22,113 nucleotides of DNA from UBA3495 sp964629875 (GTDB taxonomy: Bacteria > Chloroflexota > Dehalococcoidia > Lucifugimonadales > UBA3495): the NCBI GenBank assembly GCA_964629875.1, contig CAZVRK010000027.1, positions 1 to 22,113 of the forward strand. Reading direction: 5' to 3'. Shown piece by piece: positions 1-7,442 of this stretch. The stretch's first letter is position 1, and each line of letters begins with the position of its first letter. The position numbers were made by a program, and so were the translations under genes. Below the pieces are notes generated by a model. The model searched no databases. It saw only the letters and a program-made list of their open reading frames with translations, and was not told the origin of the DNA.

Positions 1-921
1 AGCGAGTTATATGCATTTTTCAAAGGTAATATAGTCCCTTTAAGTGAAGCAAAAGTTAACGTAATGACTCACGCTTTGCACTATGGTACAGGGGTTTTCG
101 AGGGCATCAGAGGTAATTGGAATGCTCAAGAAGGCTCTGTAAATATATTTAGATTACGCGAACATTATGAGAGATTGCTGCGAGGCTGTAAGCTTCTGAT
201 GTTGGACATACCGTACTCGTTAGATCAACTGTGTGATATCACAGTCGAATTAGTAGCGAAAAATCGTCATGATCATGATATATACATCAGGCCACTTGCA
301 TATAAGAGCGCTGAATTAGTTGCGAATCTCAAACTTCAAGATTTGGAGAGTGATTTTACTCTTATAACTGTTCCATTCGGAAACTACCTAGGGTCAGATA
401 CGTTGAGATGTTGTACATCTTCATGGCGTAGAGTGGATGATCCAATGATTCCAGCGCGACTGAAAATATCTGGGATATATGTTAATAGTATTCTTGCCAA
501 AACTGAAGCGACTATGGCCGGTTTCGACGAGGCTATAATCTTAAACCATGATGGACACGTGTGCGAAGGTTCTGGCGAAAATTTGTTTATGGTAGCAAAT
601 GGGAAAATACATACGTCTTCACTAGAGGACAACGTATTGCCAGGAATAACAAGGGAAACAATCATTCAATTAGCCCAAAGCGAATTAGGTGTTGAAGTAG
701 TAGAGCGGACGATTGATAGAAGCGAATTATATTTGGCAGACGAAGTATTTTTAACCGGTACGGCTGCACATTTGACTCCGGTCATAGAGTTGGACAACCG
801 GCCTATTGGAAACGGATCTTCGGGAGATATATCGACCACGCTTCAGAAAATGTACTTTGACATAGTTGTGGGTAATAATCCTAAATACAAACATTGGTGC
901 ACTTCGGTAATTCCAAAATAA
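1..921 (+). CDS. ilvE: branched-chain amino acid aminotransferase (class IV PLP enzyme), 5' end outside the window
   Basis: The reading frame is open from base 1, and its first 21 codons (SELYAFFKGNIVPLSEAKVNV) match the usual BCAT N-terminal strand. The ATG at 64 is therefore internal and the gene starts just before the window. About 306 residues are visible, close to the full family length. The stretch THALHYGTGVFEGIRG is the classic IlvE signature. The PLP lysine is Lys155 of the visible frame, in RLKISGIYVNS, and EGSGENLF is the phosphate-cup motif. The family interconverts Leu, Ile and Val with their 2-oxoacids, using 2-oxoglutarate/glutamate in the cytoplasm. No other ilv or leu genes are adjacent. 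The gene converges on the EamA transporter with about 50 bp between stops. D-amino-acid transaminase or aminodeoxychorismate lyase are alternatives within the fold, but the N terminus favours BCAT. Confidence 0.9.
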   Translation, partial: SELYAFFKGNIVPLSEAKVNVMTHALHYGTGVFEGIRGNWNAQEGSVNIFRLREHYERLLRGCKLLMLDIPYSLDQLCDITVELVAKNRHDHDIYIRPLAYKSAELVANLKLQDLESDFTLITVPFGNYLGSDTLRCCTSSWRRVDDPMIPARLKISGIYVNSILAKTEATMAGFDEAIILNHDGHVCEGSGENLFMVANGKIHTSSLEDNVLPGITRETIIQLAQSELGVEVVERTIDRSELYLADEVFLTGTAAHLTPVIELDNRPIGNGSSGDISTTLQKMYFDIVVGNNPKYKHWCTSVIPK

Positions 922-970
922 TTACACTGGGTGATTGTAAGTAAAGGCATCTGCAAAATTTCACCTTGGT

Positions 971-1870
971 TTATATAGAATTAAGTAGTACTACACCTAA
1001 CACTATCATAGGAATAGACACCATTTTTATCCCTAAGGTTTCTTTGGTTAGTGACTCGTCTAATAGAGATATTTTCTTTGTGCTGAGTAAACTAGCAAAT
1101 AGAAACACGAACATGGGTCTGGACGCCAGAACTGAAGCTACTAGAGATACAGGGCCATAGCTTATGGCTGTTAACCCGACAAATATTGCGATATAAGGTA
1201 GTATAGCCTCTCCAAATATCATCAATAGGCATGTATTTCTATCTCTCATGCATTGCAAAAGTCCATCCCAACTGCGTTTTCGTATATAACAGGCGAGTAC
1301 TATTGCCACACCAAGCTGTTGTATAGCGAATACAGTAGGAAGTGGTAGATCTTCTAAAACGTATTTGGCGATTAAGTGCGCGACTCCCCAACAAAAGCTA
1401 CTTGCGATGAGTAAGGGGGTAAATCTACTGAATCCTAACAATCGATTATTAGTTGAACGCTTTATAGAGACAAGCGCACTACCAGCTATGATCAAGAATA
1501 AAGCAATCCATTGTGTTAGATTCAGATATTCTCCTAGTAGAGGTATAGCCAGCAACGTTACGAATATGGGATTAGTATTCACTATTGCTATTGCCCGGGA
1601 CGCTTCCTCATATTTTAAAGCCAAGAACATTAAGCTGATGCCTACTCCAAGAGATAATCCCGAACACAAGCAGATGAGCATGATTTTTGGAGTTGCTAGA
1701 GGTGGGATTCCAGTCATCAACAAAATTACTACGGCATAAAAGACCATCCCCATGACAGTCCAAATCATCAAGACAGATACGTTAGGTAAATTATGCGTCA
1801 GGAGTCGTTTATCTATTATGCTAACGATCGCGAACATCAAAGAAGCCGGGATAGCGAGGATCATCCACAT
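971..1870 (-). CDS. EamA/DMT-superfamily inner-membrane transporter
   Basis: A 299-residue, very hydrophobic protein in which about ten transmembrane segments can be picked out, in two halves (roughly residues 5-136 and 150-298). This is the duplicated EamA (RhaT/YdcZ-like drug/metabolite transporter) layout. The first helix begins right after the start with no cleavable signal, as usual for this family. Members mostly export amino acids, sugars or other metabolites; nothing in the sequence fixes the substrate. An amino-acid exporter beside a BCAT gene would make sense, but the two are convergent and so not co-transcribed. The start is uncertain: ATG at 1870 and ATG at 1864 (Met3) are both possible, and neither has a strong Shine-Dalgarno sequence. 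Confidence 0.85.
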   Translation of the reverse strand: MWMILAIPASLMFAIVSIIDKRLLTHNLPNVSVLMIWTVMGMVFYAVVILLMTGIPPLATPKIMLICLCSGLSLGVGISLMFLALKYEEASRAIAIVNTNPIFVTLLAIPLLGEYLNLTQWIALFLIIAGSALVSIKRSTNNRLLGFSRFTPLLIASSFCWGVAHLIAKYVLEDLPLPTVFAIQQLGVAIVLACYIRKRSWDGLLQCMRDRNTCLLMIFGEAILPYIAIFVGLTAISYGPVSLVASVLASRPMFVFLFASLLSTKKISLLDESLTKETLGIKMVSIPMIVLGVVLLNSI

Positions 1871-1994
1871 AGAGTATTAATTTGCTCTTTCATATATTGG
1901 ATTTATATTCACATAATAGAGGTCTAGTTACAACGATAATCAAAGCTTGTTTTTGAGCTGTTCATTGGGGTATTCCCATATTTGACCTTTATTT

Positions 1995-2000
1995 TATAAT
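1995..2000 (+). promoter_or_regulatory. possible -10 element for the ASST-like gene
   Basis: A perfect TATAAT lies 32 bp before the ATG at 2032, in the 161-bp region between two divergent genes. No good -35 sits at 16-18 bp; TTGACC at 1982 is too close. The ribosome site GGGAGG at 2020-2025 follows. Position supports a promoter, but the missing -35 keeps confidence low. Confidence 0.3.
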
Positions 2001-2031
2001 TCGTTTACTAATTATTTAGGGAGGCTGTCCC

Positions 2032-3153
2032 ATGGGTTGGTCAGATCACCATCAGCAAGGCCTAATTTATTATTCACCCAATCACTGTTACCGCGGTTAC
2101 ACATTGTTCTGCACAAACCGAGGGGGATATGACGCTTATCTGGTAGATATGGAAGGTCGTATATGTCATAAATGGCATTCTGATGAAGGAATAGTTTATG
2201 CCTATCTACTACCCTATGGTAATTTGTTGCTGAGGACTCATGCCGCAAAGGAAGGGGGTAATGGGTCGGAAAAGTTAGGAGGGGCTTCAGGAGCACTGTT
2301 AGAACTTGATTGGGATAGCAACGTTGTATGGGAATATAGAAACCCAAGATTGCACCACGATTTTGAGAGACTAGTAAATGGAAATACATTGACGCTTTTG
2401 TGGGAACCTATTCCAGAAGAACTTAGCCAAGCAGTTCAAGGCGGTTATTATTCGGAAGATGATCCTAAGCAGATGTTTGGAGATGTAGTCCAGGAGATAG
2501 AACCAAACGGGACTGTTGTGTGGGAATGGCGATCTTGGGAATACTTGGATGTTAGAGAAGACATCATATGTCCTCTTGAAGCTAGAAAAGAATGGGCGCA
2601 CCAGAATGCACTTAATGTTACTGAGGATGGCGACTTGTTAGTAAGCTACCGATTAACGAGTACAGTGGGGATAGTTGATAAATCGACTGGTAATTTCAAA
2701 TGGAAATGGGGTCCAGGTTCCATATATCACCAACATCACCCTACGTATTTACCTAATGGAAATGTACAAATATTCGATAATGGGGGACATCGTCGAGGTC
2801 CTAGCAGATCCCGTATTATCGAAGTTGATATTTCTAATAATGAGATTGTATGGGAATACACTGGTACTCCCGATATATCTTTCTATAGCTATCATATTAG
2901 CAGTGCTGAACGCCAACCTAATGGAAACGTAGTCATATGCGAAGGTGCACCGGGTAGATTATTTGAAGTTACCCCTAAGAAGGAGATAGTTTGGGAATAT
3001 ATCAGTCCTTTTTATGGGATTGTTGATGGAGTAAACAATCTAGAAAGTTTAAACTCTGCGTTTAGAGCCCATAGATATGGGTATGATTACTCGGGATTAA
3101 AAGGAATCGACTTAGATCCCAATAGGTACAGCAACATGAACAGGCTTTTTTAG
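2032..3153 (+). CDS. arylsulfotransferase (ASST)-family beta-propeller protein, cytoplasmic
   Basis: A 373-residue protein built from repeated blades ending in a W-E-Y/W motif: NVVWEYR (about 97-103), TVVWEWR (161-167), NFKWKW (221-226), EIVWEY (271-276) and EIVWEY (318-323). Each is flanked by N-G-N turns such as LPNGNVQIFDNG and QPNGNVVICEG. This is the layout of the Arylsulfotrans/ASST propeller families, in which periplasmic AssT moves sulfate between phenols through a histidine. Candidate histidines here are in AHQNALNV, YHQHHPTY and YHISSAER, but I cannot align them to AssT with certainty. There is no signal peptide or lipobox, so the protein looks cytosolic, unlike classical AssT. The start is fixed by GGGAGG at 2020-2025. 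The family is well supported; sulfotransferase activity is only inferred. Confidence 0.75.
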   Translation: MGWSDHHQQGLIYYSPNHCYRGYTLFCTNRGGYDAYLVDMEGRICHKWHSDEGIVYAYLLPYGNLLLRTHAAKEGGNGSEKLGGASGALLELDWDSNVVWEYRNPRLHHDFERLVNGNTLTLLWEPIPEELSQAVQGGYYSEDDPKQMFGDVVQEIEPNGTVVWEWRSWEYLDVREDIICPLEARKEWAHQNALNVTEDGDLLVSYRLTSTVGIVDKSTGNFKWKWGPGSIYHQHHPTYLPNGNVQIFDNGGHRRGPSRSRIIEVDISNNEIVWEYTGTPDISFYSYHISSAERQPNGNVVICEGAPGRLFEVTPKKEIVWEYISPFYGIVDGVNNLESLNSAFRAHRYGYDYSGLKGIDLDPNRYSNMNRLF

Positions 3154-3193
3154 ATCGTATCTTGTTGCTTATCTTTTCGCACTTTCTGATTAC

Positions 3194-4705
3194 TTAATTA
3201 AGTCTTTGGCCTGGTCCGGTATTGGCATACCAATCAAATCCCTCTGACTCTACTCTAACGCATACATATTTTGGTGCAGTATATTCGTGGATAAAATCAT
3301 AGCTACCTTCACGCCCGTATCCGCTATCCTTGAATCCTCCCCAAGGAATTGCGGGATGTAGTCTGTGGTGGTCATTTATCCAAATTATTCCGGCTACAAT
3401 TTTTTGTGCTATTCTGTGGGCTCTTGAAACGTTGCTGGTCCAAATGGAACACCCTAGCCCGTAGGGTATATCGTTCGCTATTGAAATTGCTTCCTCTTCC
3501 GTATTGAATGGTATAACGCAAACTAGTGGTCCGAACACTTCCTCTTGAGCTATGGGCATGTCTTGGCGCACTCCGGCTAATACTGTTGGCTCAATGAAAT
3601 ATCCGTCCTTGAGTGATGTACCTTGAGGGTGCTTGCCCCCGTAGGCGATGTGGGCGCCGTCGGATTCAGCATTTTTTATGTATCCTAAAATTCTTTCATA
3701 TGCCTGCTTTGATACTACTGGTCCCATCTGAGTTGCAGGATTAGTCGGGTCTCCTAAATTGATGTTACTGACTTTTTCAGATAGTAGCTTAACGAACTTG
3801 TCGTATATGGATGTATGTACTATTGCTCGGGACCCTTGTATGCAGGTCTGTCCGGAAGCGATGAATGACGCAAACGCACATCCATTAACAGCGTCCTCCA
3901 AATTAACATCGTCGAATACTATCACAGGAGCTTTTCCCCCGAGTTCAAACTGCAGCGGCGTTAAGTTCGTACCCGCGATTTGAGCAACTGCTCGGCCAGT
4001 TTCAGTTCCACCGGTTAATTCGAGTTTTCCCAATCTTGGATCAGCTGCAAGACTCTTGCCGGCTATGGGTCCAAGTCCATTCACTATGTTTAATACACCG
4101 TTAGGTAGACCGGCCTCTAATGCTATATTACCCAGTTCAGTTGGGCTTAAGGGAGCCCATTCAGAAGGTTTTAACACAATAGTACAACCGGCAGCTAATG
4201 CAGGGGCAACTTTTTTAGAAGCTATCATAAGAGGGTGGTTCCATGGTGTTAGTTGCCCGACTACTCCTAGAGGGACTCTAACAGTGTAATTGAAGTGTGA
4301 CGAGTCAGTAGGTATCGTAGAACCCTGAATCTTGTCACAAAAGCCCGCGAAGTATCTGAAATAACTAGCAACAACTGACATTTGTGAAGATGTTTCAGAT
4401 ATAGGTCTTCCGTTCGATATAGATTCTAGTCTTCCTAGTTCCATGCTTCGAGCTTCGACTATATCAGCTATACGCCATAAGATCTTTGACCTCTCAGAGT
4501 TAGGCATTGTAGTCCAAGGTCCATTTTTGAAGGCTTCTTCTGCAGACTGTACTGCAGACGCTACATCCGATTCGTCAGCGTCAGCCATGTGGGCTATTGT
4601 TTTACCGTTAAAGGGATTTTCAACCGAGAAGTACTTCCCCGTAACTGACGGCCTCCATTCACCGTTTATGAATAAATCGTATGATATTGATTGATTTTGA
4701 GTCAT
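3194..4705 (-). CDS. NAD(P)-dependent aldehyde dehydrogenase
   Basis: A 503-residue, full-length ALDH-superfamily enzyme that oxidises an aldehyde to the carboxylic acid with NAD(P)+. Visible motifs in order are LTPWNHPL (oxyanion-hole Asn), KPSEWAPLSP (cofactor binding), FELGGKAP with general base Glu254, SGQTCIQG with nucleophile Cys288, and EEVFGPL. The 34-residue spacing between Glu and Cys equals that of ALDH2 (E268/C302). A ribosome site, ATGGAG, sits just upstream of the ATG. The gene is divergent from the SDR gene and convergent with the ASST-like gene, 40 bp away. Overall resemblance is to betaine-, phenylacetaldehyde- and generic medium-chain aldehyde dehydrogenases; the substrate cannot be read from the sequence. 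Confidence 0.92.
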   Translation of the reverse strand: MTQNQSISYDLFINGEWRPSVTGKYFSVENPFNGKTIAHMADADESDVASAVQSAEEAFKNGPWTTMPNSERSKILWRIADIVEARSMELGRLESISNGRPISETSSQMSVVASYFRYFAGFCDKIQGSTIPTDSSHFNYTVRVPLGVVGQLTPWNHPLMIASKKVAPALAAGCTIVLKPSEWAPLSPTELGNIALEAGLPNGVLNIVNGLGPIAGKSLAADPRLGKLELTGGTETGRAVAQIAGTNLTPLQFELGGKAPVIVFDDVNLEDAVNGCAFASFIASGQTCIQGSRAIVHTSIYDKFVKLLSEKVSNINLGDPTNPATQMGPVVSKQAYERILGYIKNAESDGAHIAYGGKHPQGTSLKDGYFIEPTVLAGVRQDMPIAQEEVFGPLVCVIPFNTEEEAISIANDIPYGLGCSIWTSNVSRAHRIAQKIVAGIIWINDHHRLHPAIPWGGFKDSGYGREGSYDFIHEYTAPKYVCVRVESEGFDWYANTGPGQRLN

Positions 4706-4875
4706 ATATGCTCCATATTCCGAAAGTGTCTAATCTATATTATTTAACAAATATTATGTGGCGTGAATGAGGAATTATATCCTTTTCAGACTAGGAATGC
4801 CTATAACAAAACATCGTTTCAGAGGTCCATCAAAGAATCAACTGAGAGGATGTGACAGGGCAGGGAGTTTATACG

Positions 4876-4884
4876 TGCTATAAT
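4876..4884 (+). promoter_or_regulatory. extended -10 promoter element for the SDR gene
   Basis: TGCTATAAT (4876-4884) is a perfect extended -10 element (TGnTATAAT), 29 bp before the ATG at 4914. Extended -10 promoters can work without a good -35, and none is obvious here. Transcription would begin near 4891, giving a short leader that contains AAAGGAG. Confidence 0.5.
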
Positions 4885-4913
4885 CGCCTCACTTTGTTTT
4901 CAAAGGAGTGATA

Positions 4914-5663
4914 ATGGGCAAATTACAGGATAAAGTAGCTTTAGTTACTGGCTCAGGAAGGAATATTGGTAGAGCGACTGTCCTGAAGCTTGCTGCTGAA
5001 GGTTGTAATGTCGTCGTGAATGCGAGAAGCAACCAGGCGGAAGCCGATGCTGTTGCTGATGAGGCAAGGTCGCTTGGAGTAAAGGCGTTGCCGGTACTTG
5101 CTGATGTAGCGAGTAAAGAACAAGTTGATACAATGATCAATATGGCTATGTCGGAATTTGGACGTATAGATATATTGATTAATAATGCTGCTGTAAGACC
5201 CCATAAACCATTTACCGAACTGTCTTTGCAGGATTGGGAAGCTGTTAGGGGTGTAGTTTTGGATGGTGCCTACTATGCTACTCGAGCAGTAATAGAATCT
5301 ATGGTAGATAATAATTTTGGCAGAATAATATTTTTCACGGGCGAAGGAGCCTTTCGGGGTTCTGCCACTAGAGCCCACGTCTCTGCAGCTAAAATGGGTC
5401 TGGTAGGTCTGGCGAGAGGCCTAGCATCCGAATTTGCTGGGAATAATATAAGGGTCAATGTTGTTTCTCCAGGTAGTATTGATACTTCAAGGGCGAACCC
5501 AGAGTGGTACGCGAACAGTCCTCCGAGTTCTTCAGGCGTCCCAATGGGTAGACAGGGCCACCCAGATGAAATCGCCGCAACCTGTTTATTTCTGGTGAGC
5601 GATGATGGAGGTTACATAACTGGTCAAACGATACACGTAAACGGTGGCGATGGTTATTATTAG
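4914..5663 (+). CDS. SDR-fold protein (FabG-like) with a degenerate catalytic tetrad
   Basis: A Rossmann-fold short-chain dehydrogenase/reductase homologue of 249 residues. The open frame extends to a GTG at 4908, but AAAGGAG (4902-4908) is a strong ribosome site overlapping that codon and sits 5 bp before the ATG at 4914, so the ATG is the start. TGSGRNIG (12-19) is the nucleotide-binding loop and NNAAV the NNAG-type strand. VSPG and the C-terminal HVNGGDGYY are also typical. Aligned without gaps to E. coli FabG, three tetrad positions differ: Asn110 becomes Val115, Ser138 becomes Gly143 and Tyr151 becomes Val156; only the lysine (Lys160) remains. Ordinary SDR chemistry is therefore doubtful. 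It could bind a nucleotide cofactor without reducing, or use another mechanism. It converges on the CoA-transferase genes, 8 bp away. Confidence 0.88.
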   Translation: MGKLQDKVALVTGSGRNIGRATVLKLAAEGCNVVVNARSNQAEADAVADEARSLGVKALPVLADVASKEQVDTMINMAMSEFGRIDILINNAAVRPHKPFTELSLQDWEAVRGVVLDGAYYATRAVIESMVDNNFGRIIFFTGEGAFRGSATRAHVSAAKMGLVGLARGLASEFAGNNIRVNVVSPGSIDTSRANPEWYANSPPSSSGVPMGRQGHPDEIAATCLFLVSDDGGYITGQTIHVNGGDGYY

Positions 5664-5671
5664 GCCATTAC

Positions 5672-6343
5672 TTAGCGGAAACGGAATTCCTTGGCATCAG
5701 TGGCTAAGGTCAATTTCGCTTCCGTTTCGGCCTGTATCTCCTCTAAAGTCCATCCAGGTGCATATTCTTTTAAGATAAATCCTTCAGATGCTATCTCGAA
5801 TAGGCCTAAATCAGTGGCTAGTAATTTTACTGCCGAAGGAGCTGTAACTGGCAAATTGCATTTCTTCAGTAGTCTGGGACTCCCTTCCCTTGTAGTATGC
5901 TCCATAGCAATGAATACTCGTTTAGCACAGGCTGCCAAATCCATGGCTCCACCTATTCCACCGCCTTTGCGCGTAGGTATACGCCAATTTGCGAAATCAC
6001 CATTTTCGGCAACTTCGTAGGCACCCATTACAGTGACATCTACCATTCCGCCTCTTATCAACGCGAAGGAATCTGCATGATGAACTATCGCCATTCCGGG
6101 AACTGCTGTTACGTTTTGCCCCCCTGCGTTTACGAGATGTTTGTCCTCTTTCCCTTCGTCTGCCAGCGGGCCATAACCTATTACACCGTTCTCAGAGTGA
6201 AATATAATCTCTTTACTTGAATCTGTGTAATTTGAGCATAATGTTGGCATACCTACGCCTAGGTTTACTATCCATTCATCTTGGAATTCCATAGCTAGGC
6301 GATCGCACATTGCTTGTCGCTCTAGTTTAGGTTTGTCTGACAT
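5672..6343 (-). CDS. scoB: 3-oxoacid CoA-transferase, beta subunit
   Basis: The 224-residue beta subunit of a family I CoA-transferase (SCOT/AtoA type). FHSENGVIG matches the family active-site signature, with the catalytic glutamate at Glu51 that forms the glutamyl-CoA intermediate. GVGMPT near the N terminus is also typical. The frame extends upstream to 6391, overlapping the alpha gene, but AGGAG seven bases before the ATG at 6343 and the usual length of the family support the shorter start. It forms an enzyme with the upstream gene, exchanging CoA between succinyl- or acetyl-CoA and a 3-oxoacid such as acetoacetate or 3-oxoadipate. The true acid is not evident; PcaJ, AtoA and ScoB are all compatible. 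Confidence 0.88.
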   Translation of the reverse strand: MSDKPKLERQAMCDRLAMEFQDEWIVNLGVGMPTLCSNYTDSSKEIIFHSENGVIGYGPLADEGKEDKHLVNAGGQNVTAVPGMAIVHHADSFALIRGGMVDVTVMGAYEVAENGDFANWRIPTRKGGGIGGAMDLAACAKRVFIAMEHTTREGSPRLLKKCNLPVTAPSAVKLLATDLGLFEIASEGFILKEYAPGWTLEEIQAETEAKLTLATDAKEFRFR

Positions 6344-6371
6344 GTAATTTCTCCTGAAAGTGATTTGGGTA

Positions 6372-7070
6372 TTAGCCGAATATTCCATCACTTGGTATTT
6401 GGATTAACCTGTTCACGTATACCCCTGGCACGTGTATATGATCAGGATCTAATTCCCCAACTTCAACTATTTTGTCTTCTATCTCAACAATGGTCACCGT
6501 CGCAGCTGTTGCCATTATAGGATTAAAGTTACGTTGTGCCATACGAAACTGCAGGTTGCCGAATGTATCTGCTCTCCAGGCTCTGATCAGTGCAAAATCT
6601 CCGGGTAGAGGATACTCCAATACATGCATCCTGCCATTGATCTCACGGTGTTCTTTCCCTTCAGCTAGTTCGGTGCCGACGCTGGTAGGAGTGTAAAATC
6701 CTCCGATACCGGCCGCAGCCGCACGCATTCGCTCTGCGAGCGTTCCTTGAGGCACGAGTTCAGCATCTATTTCATCATTGTTATACATTTGAACGAAGGG
6801 CGTTACTTGTGATGGGTGAGTAGGTGCGGTAAAGGCACATATCATCTTTTTAACTTGGCCAGCCTCGATTAATGTGCCGATGTCGATCTTGTCATCTAGA
6901 GTACCAGCATTATTAGACACCGCTGTAAGGTGTTTTGCTCCTTGGCGGTTTAAAGCAGCTAACAGATTTCGCGGTACTCCTACCTGTCCGAAGCCCGGCG
7001 ACATAACTGTGGAACCATCAGGTATATCCGATACAGCTTGGTCAAAGCTGTCATAAATTTTGTTTTTCAT
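6372..7070 (-). CDS. scoA: 3-oxoacid CoA-transferase, alpha subunit
   Basis: A 232-residue alpha subunit. DGSTVMSPGFGQVGVP (18-33) corresponds to the family I CoA-transferase signature 1 (usually GGFG..G.P, here PGFG). It binds CoA and pairs with the beta subunit encoded immediately downstream, 28 bp away on the same strand, so the two form a bicistronic unit. AAGAGGT lies upstream of the ATG. Its 5' region runs directly into the scaffold gap, so its promoter is only partly visible or missing. With the neighbouring aldehyde dehydrogenase and SDR-fold gene it suggests oxidation of an organic substrate to a CoA-activated acid, though the three units are on different strands. Confidence 0.88.
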   Translation of the reverse strand: MKNKIYDSFDQAVSDIPDGSTVMSPGFGQVGVPRNLLAALNRQGAKHLTAVSNNAGTLDDKIDIGTLIEAGQVKKMICAFTAPTHPSQVTPFVQMYNNDEIDAELVPQGTLAERMRAAAAGIGGFYTPTSVGTELAEGKEHREINGRMHVLEYPLPGDFALIRAWRADTFGNLQFRMAQRNFNPIMATAATVTIVEIEDKIVEVGELDPDHIHVPGVYVNRLIQIPSDGIFG

Positions 7071-7088
7071 GTTGTAGAGACCTCTTAG

Positions 7089-7206
7089 GATAATGTANNN
7101 NNNNNNNNNNNNNNNNNNNNNNNNNNNNNNNNNNNNNNNNNNNNNNNNNNNNNNNNNNNNNNNNNNNNNNNNNNNNNNNNNNNNNNNNNNNNNNNNNGAT
7201 AATGTA
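7089..7206. repeat. 9-bp direct repeat GATAATGTA at both edges of the N gap
   Basis: GATAATGTA occupies 7089-7097, ending at the last base before the Ns, and again 7198-7206, starting at the first base after them. This exact placement suggests two contig ends that overlap by nine bases but were not merged, rather than a biological repeat. Confidence 0.8.
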
Positions 7207-7383
7207 CGAAATGATTCTTGTGAAACGTGTCAAATCCGCCATATGGTAGAAGAATGCAACAGCTAGGCTTTATGACAACTTATTTATAGCTTATCTGGAT
7301 CATAGTATCAACTAAACATTTTTAGAAACTGATTGGATGTTCATTTTGCTAGTTGGTTTTCATATCTGACTCTGTTTTTGGTC

Positions 7384-7412
7384 TTGACATTAAATCAGTT
7401 TCGACGAACAAT
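7384..7412 (+). promoter_or_regulatory. candidate sigma70 promoter for the Asp-box gene
   Basis: A perfect -35 TTGACA (7384-7389) is followed after 17 bp by AACAAT (7407-7412), a 4-of-6 match to the -10 consensus. Transcription would start near 7420, about 23 bp before the ATG at 7443. The weak -10 limits confidence. Confidence 0.4.
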
Positions 7413-7442
7413 GATTTTTGATACTAGCTGAGGGGGAACGAC

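Larger units (their letters stand above)
7071..7442. other. non-coding interval containing a 100-N scaffold gap
   Basis: Bases 7098-7197 are exactly 100 N, the conventional filler for a gap of unknown size. Left and right flanks carry the same nine bases (see the repeat entry). The 245 bp to the right (7198-7442) are AT-rich, with no open frame or RNA gene that I can recognise, and hold the likely promoter of the Asp-box gene near its end. Any open frame drawn through the N run is an artefact. Confidence 0.95.

Noticed and set aside
966..1160. 64-residue plus-strand frame opposite the end of the EamA gene
   Set aside because: It overlaps a clear ten-helix transporter and shows no domain or ribosome site.
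2012..2389. 125-residue minus-strand frame opposite the start of the ASST-like gene
   Set aside because: The plus-strand gene has strong repeat structure and a good ribosome site; this frame has neither.
5897..6220. Plus-strand frames antisense to the CoA-transferase beta gene, and similar long frames opposite ALDH, cobQ, cobS and cobO
   Set aside because: They lie wholly inside well-supported genes on the other strand, have no ribosome site or family motif, and reflect codon bias of the real gene.
7051..7242. 63-codon minus-strand open frame spanning the N gap
   Set aside because: More than half of it is N, so the frame is produced by the filler; the ends code for nothing recognisable.
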